Shown here in pieces: positions 35,101-44,405 of a DNA stretch of 64,000 nt (the stretch's first letter is position 1; every line of letters begins with the position of its first letter). The notes under the pieces are model-generated. The model did not search any database and was not told the origin of the DNA. It saw nothing but the letters and a program-made list of their open reading frames with translations. The stretch comes from Rhodobacteraceae bacterium Araon29 (GTDB taxonomy: Bacteria; Pseudomonadota; Alphaproteobacteria; Rhodobacterales; Rhodobacteraceae): the NCBI GenBank assembly GCA_039640505.1, contig CP046865.1:868001-932000 (forward strand). Direction: 5' to 3'. Made by a program: the position numbers and the translations under genes.

Positions 35101-36250
35101 TGCTGATGGTTCGGTGATTAACGCCACCTTTGATACGGCCACGCGCTATATGGGAACCGGCGACAATGGTTTGATGGGCGTTGGCCAAAGTAAGAACGAT
35201 ACGGTCTTTGACGCAGCGCGCGGTTTGGCATCTGAGCCCGCCCGCGCGGTAGGCGCCCCGGCGACCGAGCCTTTGAACGAAATCTTTAACCTCTCAAGTG
35301 CCGGCGGCGCTAACGTCTTTAACGTGTCGGTGAATGGTATTAGCGGTATTATCGAAGTGCCATCGGGCAACTATGTTGGATCCACACTGGCCGCTGAATT
35401 GCAAACCCGGATCAACCAGATTTCTGATGGTAACACCGGCGATGTGGTTGGTGGCGTGACGGTGCAATATCAACCAGATACCAACAATTTTGTCTTTACC
35501 ACCGGCACCACCGGTGATCAGTCAACAATTAAGGTAAAAGGCGCCGCCAAACTAGGCCTTGATGATGTTCCGCTTGGTGTTGGTTCTATTCCGACGATTG
35601 TGAACCTGGTGCAAGCCACCAATGATGCAGGGGTGCCGCTTTATGTGAACGCCGCTGGTGAAATCGTTGAAACACCCCCCGATAACCTGGTGACGGATTA
35701 CTATCCGCTTTACATTGATGAAGGTGAGCTCACCTTTGATAAAACCGGTACAATCATCAGCCCGCTAAACCGTGTACACTACGAGCAGCAGGCCTCTGGT
35801 TTCTCGATCTCACTTGATGTTGATTATAGCCAATCAACCCAGCTATCGCAGCCGTTCTCGGTGAATAACTTGGAACAGGATGGTTTCACATCCGGCCGTT
35901 TGGATGGTTTGGATATCGATGCAACCGGTTTGTTGCGCGCCAACTATACGAACGGTGAAAACAGACCGCTGGGTAAGATCGTTTTGGCGAACTTCAACAA
36001 CCAAAACGGTTTGAAGCAGATCGGTAACGCAACCTTTGTTGAAACAGCCACCTCTGGTACGCCGACCTTTGGCGAAGCGGGCGCAGAGGGCTTTGGTTCT
36101 ATTCAGTCGGGTTCTCTGGAACGCTCAAACGTGGATATTACCGAAGAGCTGGTGAACTTGATCACTGCGCAGCGGAACTTCCAAGCGTCGTCAAAAGCGA
36201 TCGAAACCTCGACCCAGCTGACCCAGGCGATCATTAATATCCGCTCGTAA
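32180..36250 (+). CDS. flgE: Giant flagellar hook protein FlgE (1356 aa)
   Basis: Terminal regions are standard: MSFYTALTGLNGSQADIAAT with SNNIANVGTTGFKRSRAEF at the N-terminus, and SNVDITEELVNLITAQRNFQASSKAIETSTQLTQA at the end. FlgE is usually 400-600 residues; here about 800 extra residues fill the surface-exposed D2/D3 part. Two copies of a Ca/FlgE-D2-like module are seen near residues 350-430 and 1035-1120 (STLAAELQTRINQISDG). A phage-structural-type repeat pair lies near 695-802. GGGAGTTAAGTAG is the ribosome site. It forms the extracellular universal joint. Codon use and length are continuous, with no frameshift. Confidence 0.93.
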   Translation: MSFYTALTGLNGSQADIAATSNNIANVGTTGFKRSRAEFGDIFATSPLQNSSSSIGSGSILKGVKQQFTQGNIAASLNALDLAISGQGFFALKPSLTSSQVVYTRNGSFNVDNNRNVVDSTGQFLLTYPVNEDGSVTSKTINDAVPLQLPVTSGDPKATSNIDLAINLPADAPVITDNPKFADGYQFSTSDPESFTNSTSLTIFDDLGNPTIATVYFIKTQAATAEDPTNKYDTRLVIDETIINPDLVASVNDNGEQIYIDRFGNETTTANIPDDNYFSEGKGAALYRKDDLNQTIPSQPAKLTGSQSSFDFGEEGNKLIEITNDPMKFNATREAGNSDSSIFWGKDFLLVNVDDGDVPVSIDLRPGFYNATQLASEVQRAINDAYGDDNKLQVRSNVDDTLTIDFYSLNTADGTLSGLSTPVSVDLLQSSYVTTQVGIDVTGSSPDFTREEFLAHAQARIIDTMNDYVITDGKTLGVEGNLFTRSSGSQMSSVYGETDIISFDYKKLSAAEAGTTTTAARHLAYSYYDKVPTLDVYDTKLAVASSGTISYDAPNNVLTIQLSNFADGDYTVGEVVRLAGNFDNQNSIINGREMTILEVDHTNNLIKINTTGEGFPDATFTLTDGSATSGDTFKEAYILSNKSTDVEAFFEGENLKPNGAVNSYNNKKIVLRETADSTHSYKHNDDDFGSIAATSLSAAEYYITSVGTTDFSTGNTADNVANTAGTVFTYENSDGALTGTGRVKPTLAENAISAGTRYKVVSGTFTDAAGTAHAVGTEFLAVNAVHTGRSGSAKLIVVDEVFSGLTSASLGGGTSSLTSLGLDNGNFANATVWVDEKNPPIKISYDAVNQRFQFGVNHTAIGPGTDSNFRAFKIYGAAGADGTNNLGIPASDSSPQTEISSTAVISADSFVADGSEMQINAKRFGAKVGYNSDTKSFTFSSGSTGEDISADGALGVDVDQNASNIQVGRYAINTADGSVINATFDTATRYMGTGDNGLMGVGQSKNDTVFDAARGLASEPARAVGAPATEPLNEIFNLSSAGGANVFNVSVNGISGIIEVPSGNYVGSTLAAELQTRINQISDGNTGDVVGGVTVQYQPDTNNFVFTTGTTGDQSTIKVKGAAKLGLDDVPLGVGSIPTIVNLVQATNDAGVPLYVNAAGEIVETPPDNLVTDYYPLYIDEGELTFDKTGTIISPLNRVHYEQQASGFSISLDVDYSQSTQLSQPFSVNNLEQDGFTSGRLDGLDIDATGLLRANYTNGENRPLGKIVLANFNNQNGLKQIGNATFVETATSGTPTFGEAGAEGFGSIQSGSLERSNVDITEELVNLITAQRNFQASSKAIETSTQLTQAIINIRS
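34250..34590 (+). repeat. Two tandem repeat units inside FlgE (residues ~695-802)
   Basis: Unit 1 contains YYITSVGTTDF, NTAGTVFTYE and LTGTGRVKPT. Unit 2 contains RYKVVSGTFTDAAG, AVGTEFLAVN and GRSGSAKLIVV. Both follow the pattern Y-x-hydrophobic, G-T-x-F, then V/A-G-T-x-F, then T-G-x-G, about 50 residues each. The pattern is like short beta repeats common in marine phage structural proteins; that likeness is from memory. Confidence 0.5.
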
Positions 36251-36281
36251 GTCTAAAGCGGCTCGTTAGGAGTATATCACT

Positions 36282-37043
36282 ATGGATCGCATGATACATG
36301 TGGCCCTGAACTCGCTACAGAATTTGCGCCTTGATCAACGGATTAACGCGCAAAATCTGGCCAATATGAATGTTGCCGGCTTTCGAAAGGATTTGCCGGC
36401 AAGCCGTTCCAGTACCTTTTTGGGAAATATGGAGCAATTCGAAAGCCGGTATTTTGTAACATCCTCTGAGAAGATGGAATTTTCCAGCGAAGAAGGGTTG
36501 GTGCGACGTACCGAAGGAAAACTGGATTTCGCCCTGCGCGGCAAGGGTTATTTTTTCATCGAGCCAAAAACAGATATGCCGCCGGCATTATCCCGCAGGG
36601 GCGACTTTTCGATCTCAAACAAGGGTGAATTGGTTGATGGTGCTGGCAATTTCATGCTGGACAACAATCAAAACCGGATAAAACTGCCCGATAGCCGCGC
36701 AGTGATGATAGACGAGTCTGGTACGATTTTTGTTGAACCGCTAGGATCACCGGAAGGCACGCGGCAGCAGGCTGGGATTTTAGGCACAACGCTGGCGGAA
36801 AATATCGAACTTTTAAAAGGGATTGATGGAAATATCCGCGGCGCGGATGGAACCCTGCCTATTGCCGATCAGCAGGCCCAGATTGTCCAAGGTTCGCTTG
36901 AAGGCAGTAATGTGGACTCGCTTGAGGCCTTGTTGAAAAACATCGAAGGTCAGCGCACATTTGAGTTGAACGTTAAGTTTATCTCGCAAGCTAAAGACCT
37001 TGATGAGGCAACAACCCGCATTATGCGCCTTCCAGGGTCATAA
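36282..37043 (+). CDS. flgF: Flagellar basal-body rod protein FlgF
   Basis: 253 residues. The start MDRMIHVALNSLQNLRLDQR with INAQNLANMNVAGFRKDL is FlgF-like. Middle motifs DFALRGKGYFFIE and LSRRGDFSISNKGELVDGAG are shared by FlgE/F/G proteins. The C-terminus contains QIVQGSLEGSNVDSLEALLKNIEGQRTFELNVK. It is the third proximal rod protein and the last gene of the first flg operon; a terminator follows. Confidence 0.92.
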   Translation: MDRMIHVALNSLQNLRLDQRINAQNLANMNVAGFRKDLPASRSSTFLGNMEQFESRYFVTSSEKMEFSSEEGLVRRTEGKLDFALRGKGYFFIEPKTDMPPALSRRGDFSISNKGELVDGAGNFMLDNNQNRIKLPDSRAVMIDESGTIFVEPLGSPEGTRQQAGILGTTLAENIELLKGIDGNIRGADGTLPIADQQAQIVQGSLEGSNVDSLEALLKNIEGQRTFELNVKFISQAKDLDEATTRIMRLPGS

Positions 37044-37046
37044 ATA

Positions 37047-37076
37047 ACCTAAAAACTGCATGTTTTAGGTCTTTTT
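37047..37076 (+). terminator. Rho-independent terminator after flgF
   Basis: ACCTAAAA pairs with TTTTAGGT around an eight-base loop and is followed by CTTTTT. It begins four bases past the flgF stop and separates flgBCDEF from the flgG operon, which has its own sigma-54 promoter. Confidence 0.7.
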
Positions 37077-37139
37077 GGTCCATCATTTTACCACCAAATC
37101 GCTCCTGCGAACGCCCGTTGGTCAAACCTCGCCGCAAGT

Positions 37140-37156
37140 TGGCACATGATTTGCAT
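37140..37156 (+). promoter_or_regulatory. Sigma-54 promoter of the flgGHIJKL operon
   Basis: TGGCAC-ATGAT-TTGCAT is a consensus -24/-12 element. It ends 30 bases before the flgG ATG and follows the terminator after flgF. Confidence 0.85.
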
Positions 37157-37185
37157 TAATATGTGTAAACGCGAGGTATTTATAT

Positions 37186-37974
37186 ATGTCTTCTTCTTCT
37201 ATGCACGTGGCAAAAACCGGTTTGACAGCACAGCAAACTCGGATGCAGGTGATCGCAAACAACCTGGCAAACGTAAATACGGTCGGCTTTAAAAGCGATC
37301 GGGTTAACTTTGAAAGCCTGCTCTATCAGATCACAAAAGTTGCCGGAGATCAGACCTCGGAAGGCACGGCGATGACCTCGTCATTGGCGCTGGGCACCGG
37401 GGTGCGCGCCATCAATACCGAAAAGAAATTCTCGCAAGGTAGTATGATCACCACAGATAATGCGCTTGATCTTGCAGTAGACGGTGATGGATTTTTCCAA
37501 GTTCTCCTGCCAGATGGCACTATGGGATACACCCGCAACGGCACATTTTCCAGAAATGCAGAAGGCTCTATGACTACCGCGAGCGGTTATGTGATGCAGC
37601 CCCAGATTACGATCCCATCGGGTGCTGCACAAATTGCCATCGCACAGGATGGTATCATAACCGCAATGCTGGCAGGCGAGGCTGAGCCAACCGAGCTGGG
37701 TCAATTGACCACTGCGACATTCGCCAACCCACGCGGGCTAAAGCCTCTGGGAGAAAACTTTTTTGCTGAAACCAGCGCCAGCGGCGGCGCCTCTGTGGGC
37801 GTGCCCTTTTCCGAAGGTCGGGGAAAGCTGGTCCAAGGATCGCTGGAAAGCTCGAATGTGAACGTGGTTCAGCAATTGGTGGAAATGATCGAAACCCAGC
37901 GTGCCTATGAGGTGAGCTCAAAGTCGATCACCGCAGCAGATGAAATGATGCGCTATATCTCAAACAATCTTTAA
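37186..37974 (+). CDS. flgG: Flagellar distal rod protein FlgG
   Basis: 262 residues, standard length. N-terminal KTGLTAQQTRMQVIANNLANVNTVGFKSDRVNFE is diagnostic. DLAVDGDGFFQVLLPDGTMGYTRNGTFSRNAEG and the C-terminal SSNVNVVQQLVEMIETQRAYEVSSKSI complete the FlgG pattern. It forms the distal rod through the P and L rings. It is the first gene of the second sigma-54 operon. Confidence 0.96.
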   Translation: MSSSSMHVAKTGLTAQQTRMQVIANNLANVNTVGFKSDRVNFESLLYQITKVAGDQTSEGTAMTSSLALGTGVRAINTEKKFSQGSMITTDNALDLAVDGDGFFQVLLPDGTMGYTRNGTFSRNAEGSMTTASGYVMQPQITIPSGAAQIAIAQDGIITAMLAGEAEPTELGQLTTATFANPRGLKPLGENFFAETSASGGASVGVPFSEGRGKLVQGSLESSNVNVVQQLVEMIETQRAYEVSSKSITAADEMMRYISNNL

Positions 37975-37991
37975 TCTGAGCTGGATATAAA

Positions 37992-38654
37992 ATGCGTCTA
38001 ATCACACCTTTATTATTGATCTTTTGCAGCGGCCTTATGGCGTGCTCTAGCTATACCGAAGATCTGGCCAGCGAAGCGTTTGAACCAATCATTCCTGATG
38101 AAGAGGTCAGCCAAGCTGTGGTCGATGGGGCAATTTACGACAGCAGCTCGCAAGGATTATTTGCCACAGAACGCAAAGCCTCTAATGTCGGTGATATTGT
38201 CACTGTATCTTTAAGCGAGTCCTTCCAAGCATCGAAGTCACAATCTACGGCGAGTGGAAAAGACGATAGTCTTGAGTTCACGCTGCCGACCACAGGGGCC
38301 CTAAGCGGCGTGCTGGCATCCGATGTCAATCTTGGCACCAAGCAAAGCTTTGCCGGCACGGGTACTGCCTCGCAGTCCAATGCCATCACTGGTTTGGTTT
38401 CTGCTTCAGTTGTTCGGGTTTATGCGAACGGAAACCTTGAAATTTTAGGCCAGAAAAAGCTGACCCTGAATAACGGTGACGAATATGTTAGGGTAAAGGG
38501 AATTGTTCGCCCGCAAGACATCGGCAATGGCAACATTGTCAATTCCAACCGATTGGCCAATGCCGAGATTACCTATATCGGGGCCGGCGAGTTGGCTGAT
38601 ACATCAAGACGCGGCTGGCTTTCAAAGCTGTTCGGCGTCGTCTCCCCGATTTAG
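37992..38654 (+). CDS. flgH: Flagellar L-ring lipoprotein FlgH
   Basis: 220 residues. A signal peptide ends in the lipobox LMAC, with the acylated Cys at residue 18. The conserved FlgH core is [15 protein letters not shown] and the later [35 protein letters not shown]. It forms the outer-membrane L ring. The order flgG-flgH-flgI with short gaps is canonical. Confidence 0.96.
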   Translation: MRLITPLLLIFCSGLMACSSYTEDLASEAFEPIIPDEEVSQAVVDGAIYDSSSQGLFATERKASNVGDIVTVSLSESFQASKSQSTASGKDDSLEFTLPTTGALSGVLASDVNLGTKQSFAGTGTASQSNAITGLVSASVVRVYANGNLEILGQKKLTLNNGDEYVRVKGIVRPQDIGNGNIVNSNRLANAEITYIGAGELADTSRRGWLSKLFGVVSPI

Positions 38655-38665
38655 GGGGTCCGCTG

Positions 38666-39793
38666 ATGGCGCAAAAACTTTTCCATACGATTTTGATTGT
38701 CATCTTTGCGCTGTTTTCGACGGCAGTTTCGGCAGACCGCATTAAAGATTTGGCAAGCCTAGCAGGCGTGCGTGCAAACCAGCTGGTAGGATATGGTTTG
38801 GTAGTCGGGCTGTCCGGGTCTGGCGATAAAAACCTTGGCATCACCCTGCAGTCGATGCAGGCGATGTTGTCACGTTTTGGCATGTCGACCGATGTTGCCG
38901 GGTTAAACGGATCCAATGCAGCCGCCGTTATGGTTACTGCGGAGCTTGGCCCATTTTTAAAGCCGGGACAAACCTTGGACGTTACTGTTTCGGCATTAGG
39001 CGCTGCGGAATCTTTGCGCGGCGGCACACTGTTAATGACGCCTTTGCTGGGTGCAGATGGCCAAACCTATGCCATCGCTCAGGGCAATTTGGCGGTTGGC
39101 GGATTGGGCGTACAGGGCGAAGATGCTTCCTCGCTTACCGTGAATATTCCGACAGTCGGCAGAGTGCCGCAGGGTGCGACTGTTGAAAAAATGGTTGAAA
39201 CCCCGTTTTTGGAAAATGAATTTCTAATCCTCAATCTACATCGCAGTGATTTTTCGACTGCGGCCGCAGTGGCCGAAGGAATTGATAAAATCTTTGGCGA
39301 AGGCATCGCCGTGGCCATTGATGGATCATCAATCCGAGTGCGCGCGCCGGTTGATCCAAGCCAGCGGGTAGCCTTTGTCGGATTGTTGGAAAGTGTGGAG
39401 GTAGAGCCCGCCGCACCGCCAGCACAAGTGATCGTCAATTCCAGAACCGGAACCATTATCATCAACGGCAATGTACGCGTTACCCCTGCGGCGATCACCC
39501 ATGGCAGTCTGACAGTGCGGGTGAGGGAAGACCCAAAAACCGAAACCCAAAATACCGTAGTGGCAGATGGCGATAACGTTATCGTAGCTCCGACCGATCC
39601 TTTGGTCACTCCGGATACCGAAATAACGGCCGAAGAAGAAACTGCCAAAGCCTTTATGTTTGATCCCGGTGTCGATCTGACCGATATAGTCGATGCGATC
39701 AATGCTGTTGGCGCAACCCCTTCCGATCTGGTTGCAATCCTTGAGGCGCTAAAAGTGTCAGGCGCACTTAGAGCGCAACTGATTATAATTTAG
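38666..39793 (+). CDS. flgI: Flagellar P-ring protein FlgI
   Basis: 375 residues. A signal peptide is cut after VSA (residue 23), giving a mature start [31 protein letters not shown], which is the FlgI signature. Other landmarks are [20 protein letters not shown] and VVNSRTGTI-like [24 protein letters not shown] lies before the ATG. It assembles the P ring in the peptidoglycan around the rod. Confidence 0.96.
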   Translation: MAQKLFHTILIVIFALFSTAVSADRIKDLASLAGVRANQLVGYGLVVGLSGSGDKNLGITLQSMQAMLSRFGMSTDVAGLNGSNAAAVMVTAELGPFLKPGQTLDVTVSALGAAESLRGGTLLMTPLLGADGQTYAIAQGNLAVGGLGVQGEDASSLTVNIPTVGRVPQGATVEKMVETPFLENEFLILNLHRSDFSTAAAVAEGIDKIFGEGIAVAIDGSSIRVRAPVDPSQRVAFVGLLESVEVEPAAPPAQVIVNSRTGTIIINGNVRVTPAAITHGSLTVRVREDPKTETQNTVVADGDNVIVAPTDPLVTPDTEITAEEETAKAFMFDPGVDLTDIVDAINAVGATPSDLVAILEALKVSGALRAQLIII

Positions 39794-39802
39794 GGGGCTG
39801 GT

Positions 39803-40096
39803 ATGGATGATGCATCAGCAAAATTTAGCTCACTGACCACATCGGCGACGTCCCCTATGTCGCGGATATCGCCGGCTCAAACCACAATAGAAGAGGTTGC
39901 AGAGCAATTTGAGGCGCTTTTGGTCAATGAGCTTATGAAATCCAGCCGCGCTGCAAAACTGTCGGATGATCTCCTAAATAATTCCGGATCTAAACCGTTT
40001 TTACAAATGATGGATCAGGAAATTGCACAGACGGTGTCCCAACACAACAATCTTGGAATTGCCGAAGCGCTTATTCGACAATTTGAGCGGAAGTAG
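39803..40096 (+). CDS. flgJ: Short rod-binding protein (FlgJ N-terminal domain only)
   Basis: 97 residues. The rod-binding domain is recognised from EEVAEQFEALLVNELMKSSR and MMDQEIAQTVSQHNNLGIAEALIRQ. The muramidase domain that forms the C-terminal half of enteric FlgJ is absent, as usual in alphaproteobacteria. The peptidoglycan-cutting activity is probably supplied by the transglycosylase at 45750-46484. It lies 10 bases after flgI. Confidence 0.9.
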   Translation: MDDASAKFSSLTTSATSPMSRISPAQTTIEEVAEQFEALLVNELMKSSRAAKLSDDLLNNSGSKPFLQMMDQEIAQTVSQHNNLGIAEALIRQFERK

Positions 40097-40108
40097 CGGG
40101 GCAATACT

Positions 40109-43100
40109 ATGGCAAGCTTGTTCGAAATAGGCAAAAGCGCAGTTAACGCTCAGCGGCAGGCTCTTAACGTCACGGGCCAGAACATTGCCAATGTGAATAC
40201 CGATGGCTATCGCAAGCGTGATGCCAGCCTTAAAGAGGTCTCAGGCTCTCAGAGTGAATTGACATCTATTGCGGCGCAAGTCGGCCTGGGTGTCAGCTTG
40301 GGCACAGTCCGCCGTGCCTACAACAGCTTTCTTGCCAGCAGCACCAATACGGCGGAAAGCCGGTTTCAAGCGGCCACTGAATTTTCTGCTGCGATGGAAC
40401 GATTGGAGAATTTAATTCTACCGGGCGAAGGTGATCTGTCGCAACAGCTTTCAGATTTCTTTACCAAAATGTCTGATATCGCTGCAAACCCTGGGGATTT
40501 GGCGCCTCGTGCGGCCGCGCTTGAACAGGGCAATTCACTGGCGAATGCGTTTAACGTCACTGCGCAAGTTCTGAGCGATTTAGAATATCAATTTTCTGGA
40601 ACAATCGATCAAGAGGCTGATGAAGTAAACCGATTGATCGACTCTTTGGGCGTGGTTAACGGGCGCTTGCGGTCGTCAAATATTGGCTCTGCGCCACCTA
40701 ATGCTTTGCTTGACGAGCGTGATCGATTGATCACAGAAATTTCAAAAAAAGTTAGAATTACAACGACTTTCGGCCCACGCTACGATGTGGATGTCAGACT
40801 TGGATCGCATACGAGCGGCCCACAGATTTTGGATGGAGAGACCTCTTACACTTTAAAACCCATTCACAGTGAAACTGATGGGGTGGTCTATCGGCTTGGC
40901 TCTAAAACCATTGTTAAAAGCCTTGATGACGGTTCCATGAAGGGACTGTCAAATGCTTTATTGGTGATCCAGGGAACGCAAACCCAGTTGGATGCCCTAA
41001 CCAACCGGTTTGTCTCTGAGATTAATACAGCGCATACATCAGGCATCGATTTTGATGGGGACCTGGGCAAAGAGCTATTTACAGCGCGCGCCTTCAGCCT
41101 TGAGCAAGCTAAAACCAACAGCCAACCCTTGGATATTAATATTCTAGAGGTGCCGGGTAAAATCGACCAAGTGCCGAATGCAACCTTTCGGTATAGTGCA
41201 GCCACCGCATCGTGGAATGCGTATGATCTAAACAACAAACTGCTGGCGTCAGGTCGGTCGCAAATTGATATGGGTGGGATCATTGTGCAAGTGAACTCCC
41301 GCGCAAATGATGGGGATAGTTTCGCGATGCAGGCGGCGAGTGGCGAAGCCTCTCGGATGCAGTTTTTGCTAAAAAATGGCCGCGAAATTGCGGCGGCATC
41401 AAATTATATTGTTACCCCCAATAGTGCAAATACTGGATCCTCTGTTCTGGTGGCCAATCCGCAGGAAATGAAACCCTTAACCATTGATCCAATGGTTGAC
41501 TTAACGATCAATTCAATCTCGCCGGTGTCCTATACCGAGTTTTTGAAGGGTGGAGCAGTGGGATATATCCCAGCGGGGACTGAGCAATTCCAACTGGCAT
41601 CCTTTGGCCAAGACTCGGTGGTTAATTTGAATTTCAATTCAATCGAGGGTCTTAGCGGATTTGAATTTACGGTTGGCGGTAACACCTACAATTTTCCCGA
41701 AAGTGCTCAAAGCGCGGTTGTCGGAAGATTGGGCGATACCCAAGAGCTTGCCGAATATCTCAACGTCGGCTCTTTGACAGCAACGCGGACAGGGGCTTCG
41801 GGATCTGCTACTGGAATTAGCCTAAACGATCTTGGCCTGTTCGCATCGGGTTTTGATGGTGGCATCAAAATTGTTGGGCAGACCGCATTTACCTCTGGTT
41901 CAGTCACTGTCACCTCAGGTGCATCTGCGGATACAACAGCAGCGACGATCACCCAAAAACAAGCCGCTTCAGGATTTCGTGTCTTTACGCGCGAGGGCCG
42001 GCAAATTGCGGGCTTGCCACTCAGCAGCGGTGAAGCCAACGCGCTTATTACCGAAGAAAACGGATTTAACCGCCACGCGAGCTATCGCGCCGATTACCTG
42101 AATGCGATCGGTGGGGTCGGGTATCGCGGCGCCCAGATCAATAATTTGATTCCCGGTGGTTACGCAGCGATTGAAACAGCGGCCTCGCAATTGATGGCCA
42201 ATGACCCAACAAAACTAGTGACGCAAAACCCGGCATTGAATGGAATGCTGGCCCAAACCCTGACATTTGAAACAACAGATGGGTTGATGACCCAAAATGT
42301 TGCGGTGCAGTCTGGTCTGAGCATGAAATCGGTTGCAGCGGCGGTGAATACTGAATTGGCGCAATACGGCATTGTTGCAGCTGCCAAAACAATGGCTTCT
42401 GTGGAATTGGCAAGCAGCGCTGCCGCCTCCGGTACGGTTTCATTTTCGCTGGTCACGCCTGACAGTGTCGAGATTGGTTTTTCCGCTACATATCAATCCA
42501 GTAATCTATCCCCACTGGTCACTCAGATAAATCAAAGGCAGGCGCAAACCGGTGTTTCTGCAGAAGTTTCATCCGATGGCACGCGCCTAATACTCACGCA
42601 GGCAGAAGGTTTGGACATTAGTATCAAAAATGGCTCTGGCAACGCGTTGGAGGTCAATTCACTTGATCATAATTACAATAAGCTTCTGACATCGGATGTA
42701 TCGCTTGATAAGGCCACAAAAGTAATTGGCAGCCTTAGCTTTCAATCGCCACGTGGATTCAAGGTCACGTCCAGCAATGGTCAAGCGCAAAGCTCGGGCA
42801 ACCTTGCTACGCGCGGTGGCGGGGCTTCAAAAAGCTATGGGGCAGCGGGTACAATTACTGACTATGCGATGGAAATCGCACCAGAGCATTTGACCCCCCA
42901 GGCCAGCCCAAATGGCATGCGGTTGAATGCGTCAAATACAACATTCAAGCTCACGGTGCCGGTCAATAATGGCGAAACATCGGCACTGTCTGAAGAGCTG
43001 AAAAGCAAAGAACTTGAAGATTTCAGCATTGCCAGCATTTCCAAACAATTGGTCGGATTGGTTCGCGATAAGGCGGCCAAGCCAACGCTGAACGGCGCTG

Positions 43101-44398
43101 CGATGAGCCAGAAACCAACTGATGGTAGCTCGATGTCGGTCAAAGTGGGCAGTTCGACCTACACGGTGACCTATACCGGTGGTGAAATGGTTGTTTCGGG
43201 GCCTGAACAACAGCGTTTGATTGCCAGTTTGACCGAAAATACAGGATCACCGACCACGTATACGGTGTCTCTGGCAGCGCCGGGCGGTGTGATGAGCGGC
43301 CGGAGCATTGAGGTGCTTGATAATACCGATGCAGCAGAATTTGGTCTTGCCAGTACCAGCAGTGGCGCGACGGCTTTGTTGCAGGGGAAAGCCTTTAGTT
43401 TGGCAGATGGGGCAAGTGACAGCTTTAATGTGATGGTCGGAACGACCACCGTCGCAGTTAGCGTTAGCCGAAGTGGTAACAATTACGCGCTATCATCCAA
43501 CAATTCCTCCAAATTGAAATTTGTCTCGCCTGTTTCAGGAGCAGCAGTAAACTCTTTGACCATCAACTCAACTGCAAATACGCCGCTGCTATCCTTGTCT
43601 GCAGCGCTGTCGGATGGCGCCATCAAGGTTGTTGCAAGCGACAATGCGGCAAACCTTGGGATGCAAGCAGCCGATTTGGATTTTGAAGTCAGCGAAACCG
43701 GGTTTCGCACCATATCCACGGGCAACAATCCTGCAAATGTCAGCTTAGAGATTGATGACTTGCCCGGGCAAGTTTTGTCGATGAGTGGCTTGCCTGATGA
43801 AGATTTTATTATTCTTCTCGAAGATAGCGGGGCAAAAAGGCTGGCTTCAAGTTATGATATGCCGTCTGCAGAGGCAAATCAGACGCGCGAAGACCTAAAA
43901 GAGTTTCGGGTGAAAGTCGTTGATGCCAATCTGGGTAAAATCGAGCTTTTTGATCATTTGACTGGAGATTCAATCGCCACCAGATATTCAAGCGGCGTCG
44001 CCGAATTTGAAGTTGATAACTTCCGTTTCGAATTGGCGGGCTTTGGCGACGACGGGGATTATTTCGATGTCAGCTTAAACCGTTCAAGCGCTGGAGATGG
44101 CCGCAATATGGAAGCGATGATCGAACTGGCCACGCGCACACCGTCCCGCGCAAGTTTTCAAGATGACTTTCGCGCAATTGCTTTGGCCGTCGGCTCACAG
44201 TTGGAATCTGCGCGTCTTATTGAAAAATCCGCAACCTCGCTACGAGATGCGGCCGTGGCCACAGAAGATGAACTTTCAGGGGTCAATCTCGACGAAGAGG
44301 CAGGAAAGCTTTTAGAGCAGCAGCAAGCCTATAAGGCTGCAGCGCAAATTCTACAATCAGCGCGCGAAATGTTCGATACGCTGGTCAATATAATGTGA
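40109..44398 (+). CDS. flgK: Giant hook-filament junction protein FlgK (HAP1, 1429 aa)
   Basis: The N-terminus (MASLFEIGKSAVNAQRQALN, then TGQNIANVNTDGYRKRDASLKEV) and helix SQQLSDFFTKMSDIAANPGDLAPRAAALEQG are typical, as is the end (SGVNLDEEAGKLLEQQQAYKAAAQILQSAREMFDTLVNIM). Typical FlgK is 450-680 residues; about 800 residues are added in the exposed middle. These include a flagellin-IN-like segment near 795-845 (TGVSAEVSSDGTRLILTQAEG) and two related beta modules near 1005-1100 and 1102-1200. The frame is continuous. It joins hook to filament outside the cell. Confidence 0.93.
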   Translation: MASLFEIGKSAVNAQRQALNVTGQNIANVNTDGYRKRDASLKEVSGSQSELTSIAAQVGLGVSLGTVRRAYNSFLASSTNTAESRFQAATEFSAAMERLENLILPGEGDLSQQLSDFFTKMSDIAANPGDLAPRAAALEQGNSLANAFNVTAQVLSDLEYQFSGTIDQEADEVNRLIDSLGVVNGRLRSSNIGSAPPNALLDERDRLITEISKKVRITTTFGPRYDVDVRLGSHTSGPQILDGETSYTLKPIHSETDGVVYRLGSKTIVKSLDDGSMKGLSNALLVIQGTQTQLDALTNRFVSEINTAHTSGIDFDGDLGKELFTARAFSLEQAKTNSQPLDINILEVPGKIDQVPNATFRYSAATASWNAYDLNNKLLASGRSQIDMGGIIVQVNSRANDGDSFAMQAASGEASRMQFLLKNGREIAAASNYIVTPNSANTGSSVLVANPQEMKPLTIDPMVDLTINSISPVSYTEFLKGGAVGYIPAGTEQFQLASFGQDSVVNLNFNSIEGLSGFEFTVGGNTYNFPESAQSAVVGRLGDTQELAEYLNVGSLTATRTGASGSATGISLNDLGLFASGFDGGIKIVGQTAFTSGSVTVTSGASADTTAATITQKQAASGFRVFTREGRQIAGLPLSSGEANALITEENGFNRHASYRADYLNAIGGVGYRGAQINNLIPGGYAAIETAASQLMANDPTKLVTQNPALNGMLAQTLTFETTDGLMTQNVAVQSGLSMKSVAAAVNTELAQYGIVAAAKTMASVELASSAAASGTVSFSLVTPDSVEIGFSATYQSSNLSPLVTQINQRQAQTGVSAEVSSDGTRLILTQAEGLDISIKNGSGNALEVNSLDHNYNKLLTSDVSLDKATKVIGSLSFQSPRGFKVTSSNGQAQSSGNLATRGGGASKSYGAAGTITDYAMEIAPEHLTPQASPNGMRLNASNTTFKLTVPVNNGETSALSEELKSKELEDFSIASISKQLVGLVRDKAAKPTLNGAAMSQKPTDGSSMSVKVGSSTYTVTYTGGEMVVSGPEQQRLIASLTENTGSPTTYTVSLAAPGGVMSGRSIEVLDNTDAAEFGLASTSSGATALLQGKAFSLADGASDSFNVMVGTTTVAVSVSRSGNNYALSSNNSSKLKFVSPVSGAAVNSLTINSTANTPLLSLSAALSDGAIKVVASDNAANLGMQAADLDFEVSETGFRTISTGNNPANVSLEIDDLPGQVLSMSGLPDEDFIILLEDSGAKRLASSYDMPSAEANQTREDLKEFRVKVVDANLGKIELFDHLTGDSIATRYSSGVAEFEVDNFRFELAGFGDDGDYFDVSLNRSSAGDGRNMEAMIELATRTPSRASFQDDFRAIALAVGSQLESARLIEKSATSLRDAAVATEDELSGVNLDEEAGKLLEQQQAYKAAAQILQSAREMFDTLVNIM

Positions 44399-44405
44399 GG
44401 ATAAG

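Noticed and set aside
32180-44398. The two 4-kb genes as secreted adhesins or RTX-type proteins
   Set aside because: Both have canonical FlgE and FlgK termini and correct operon positions. No RTX nonapeptides or secretion signals are present.
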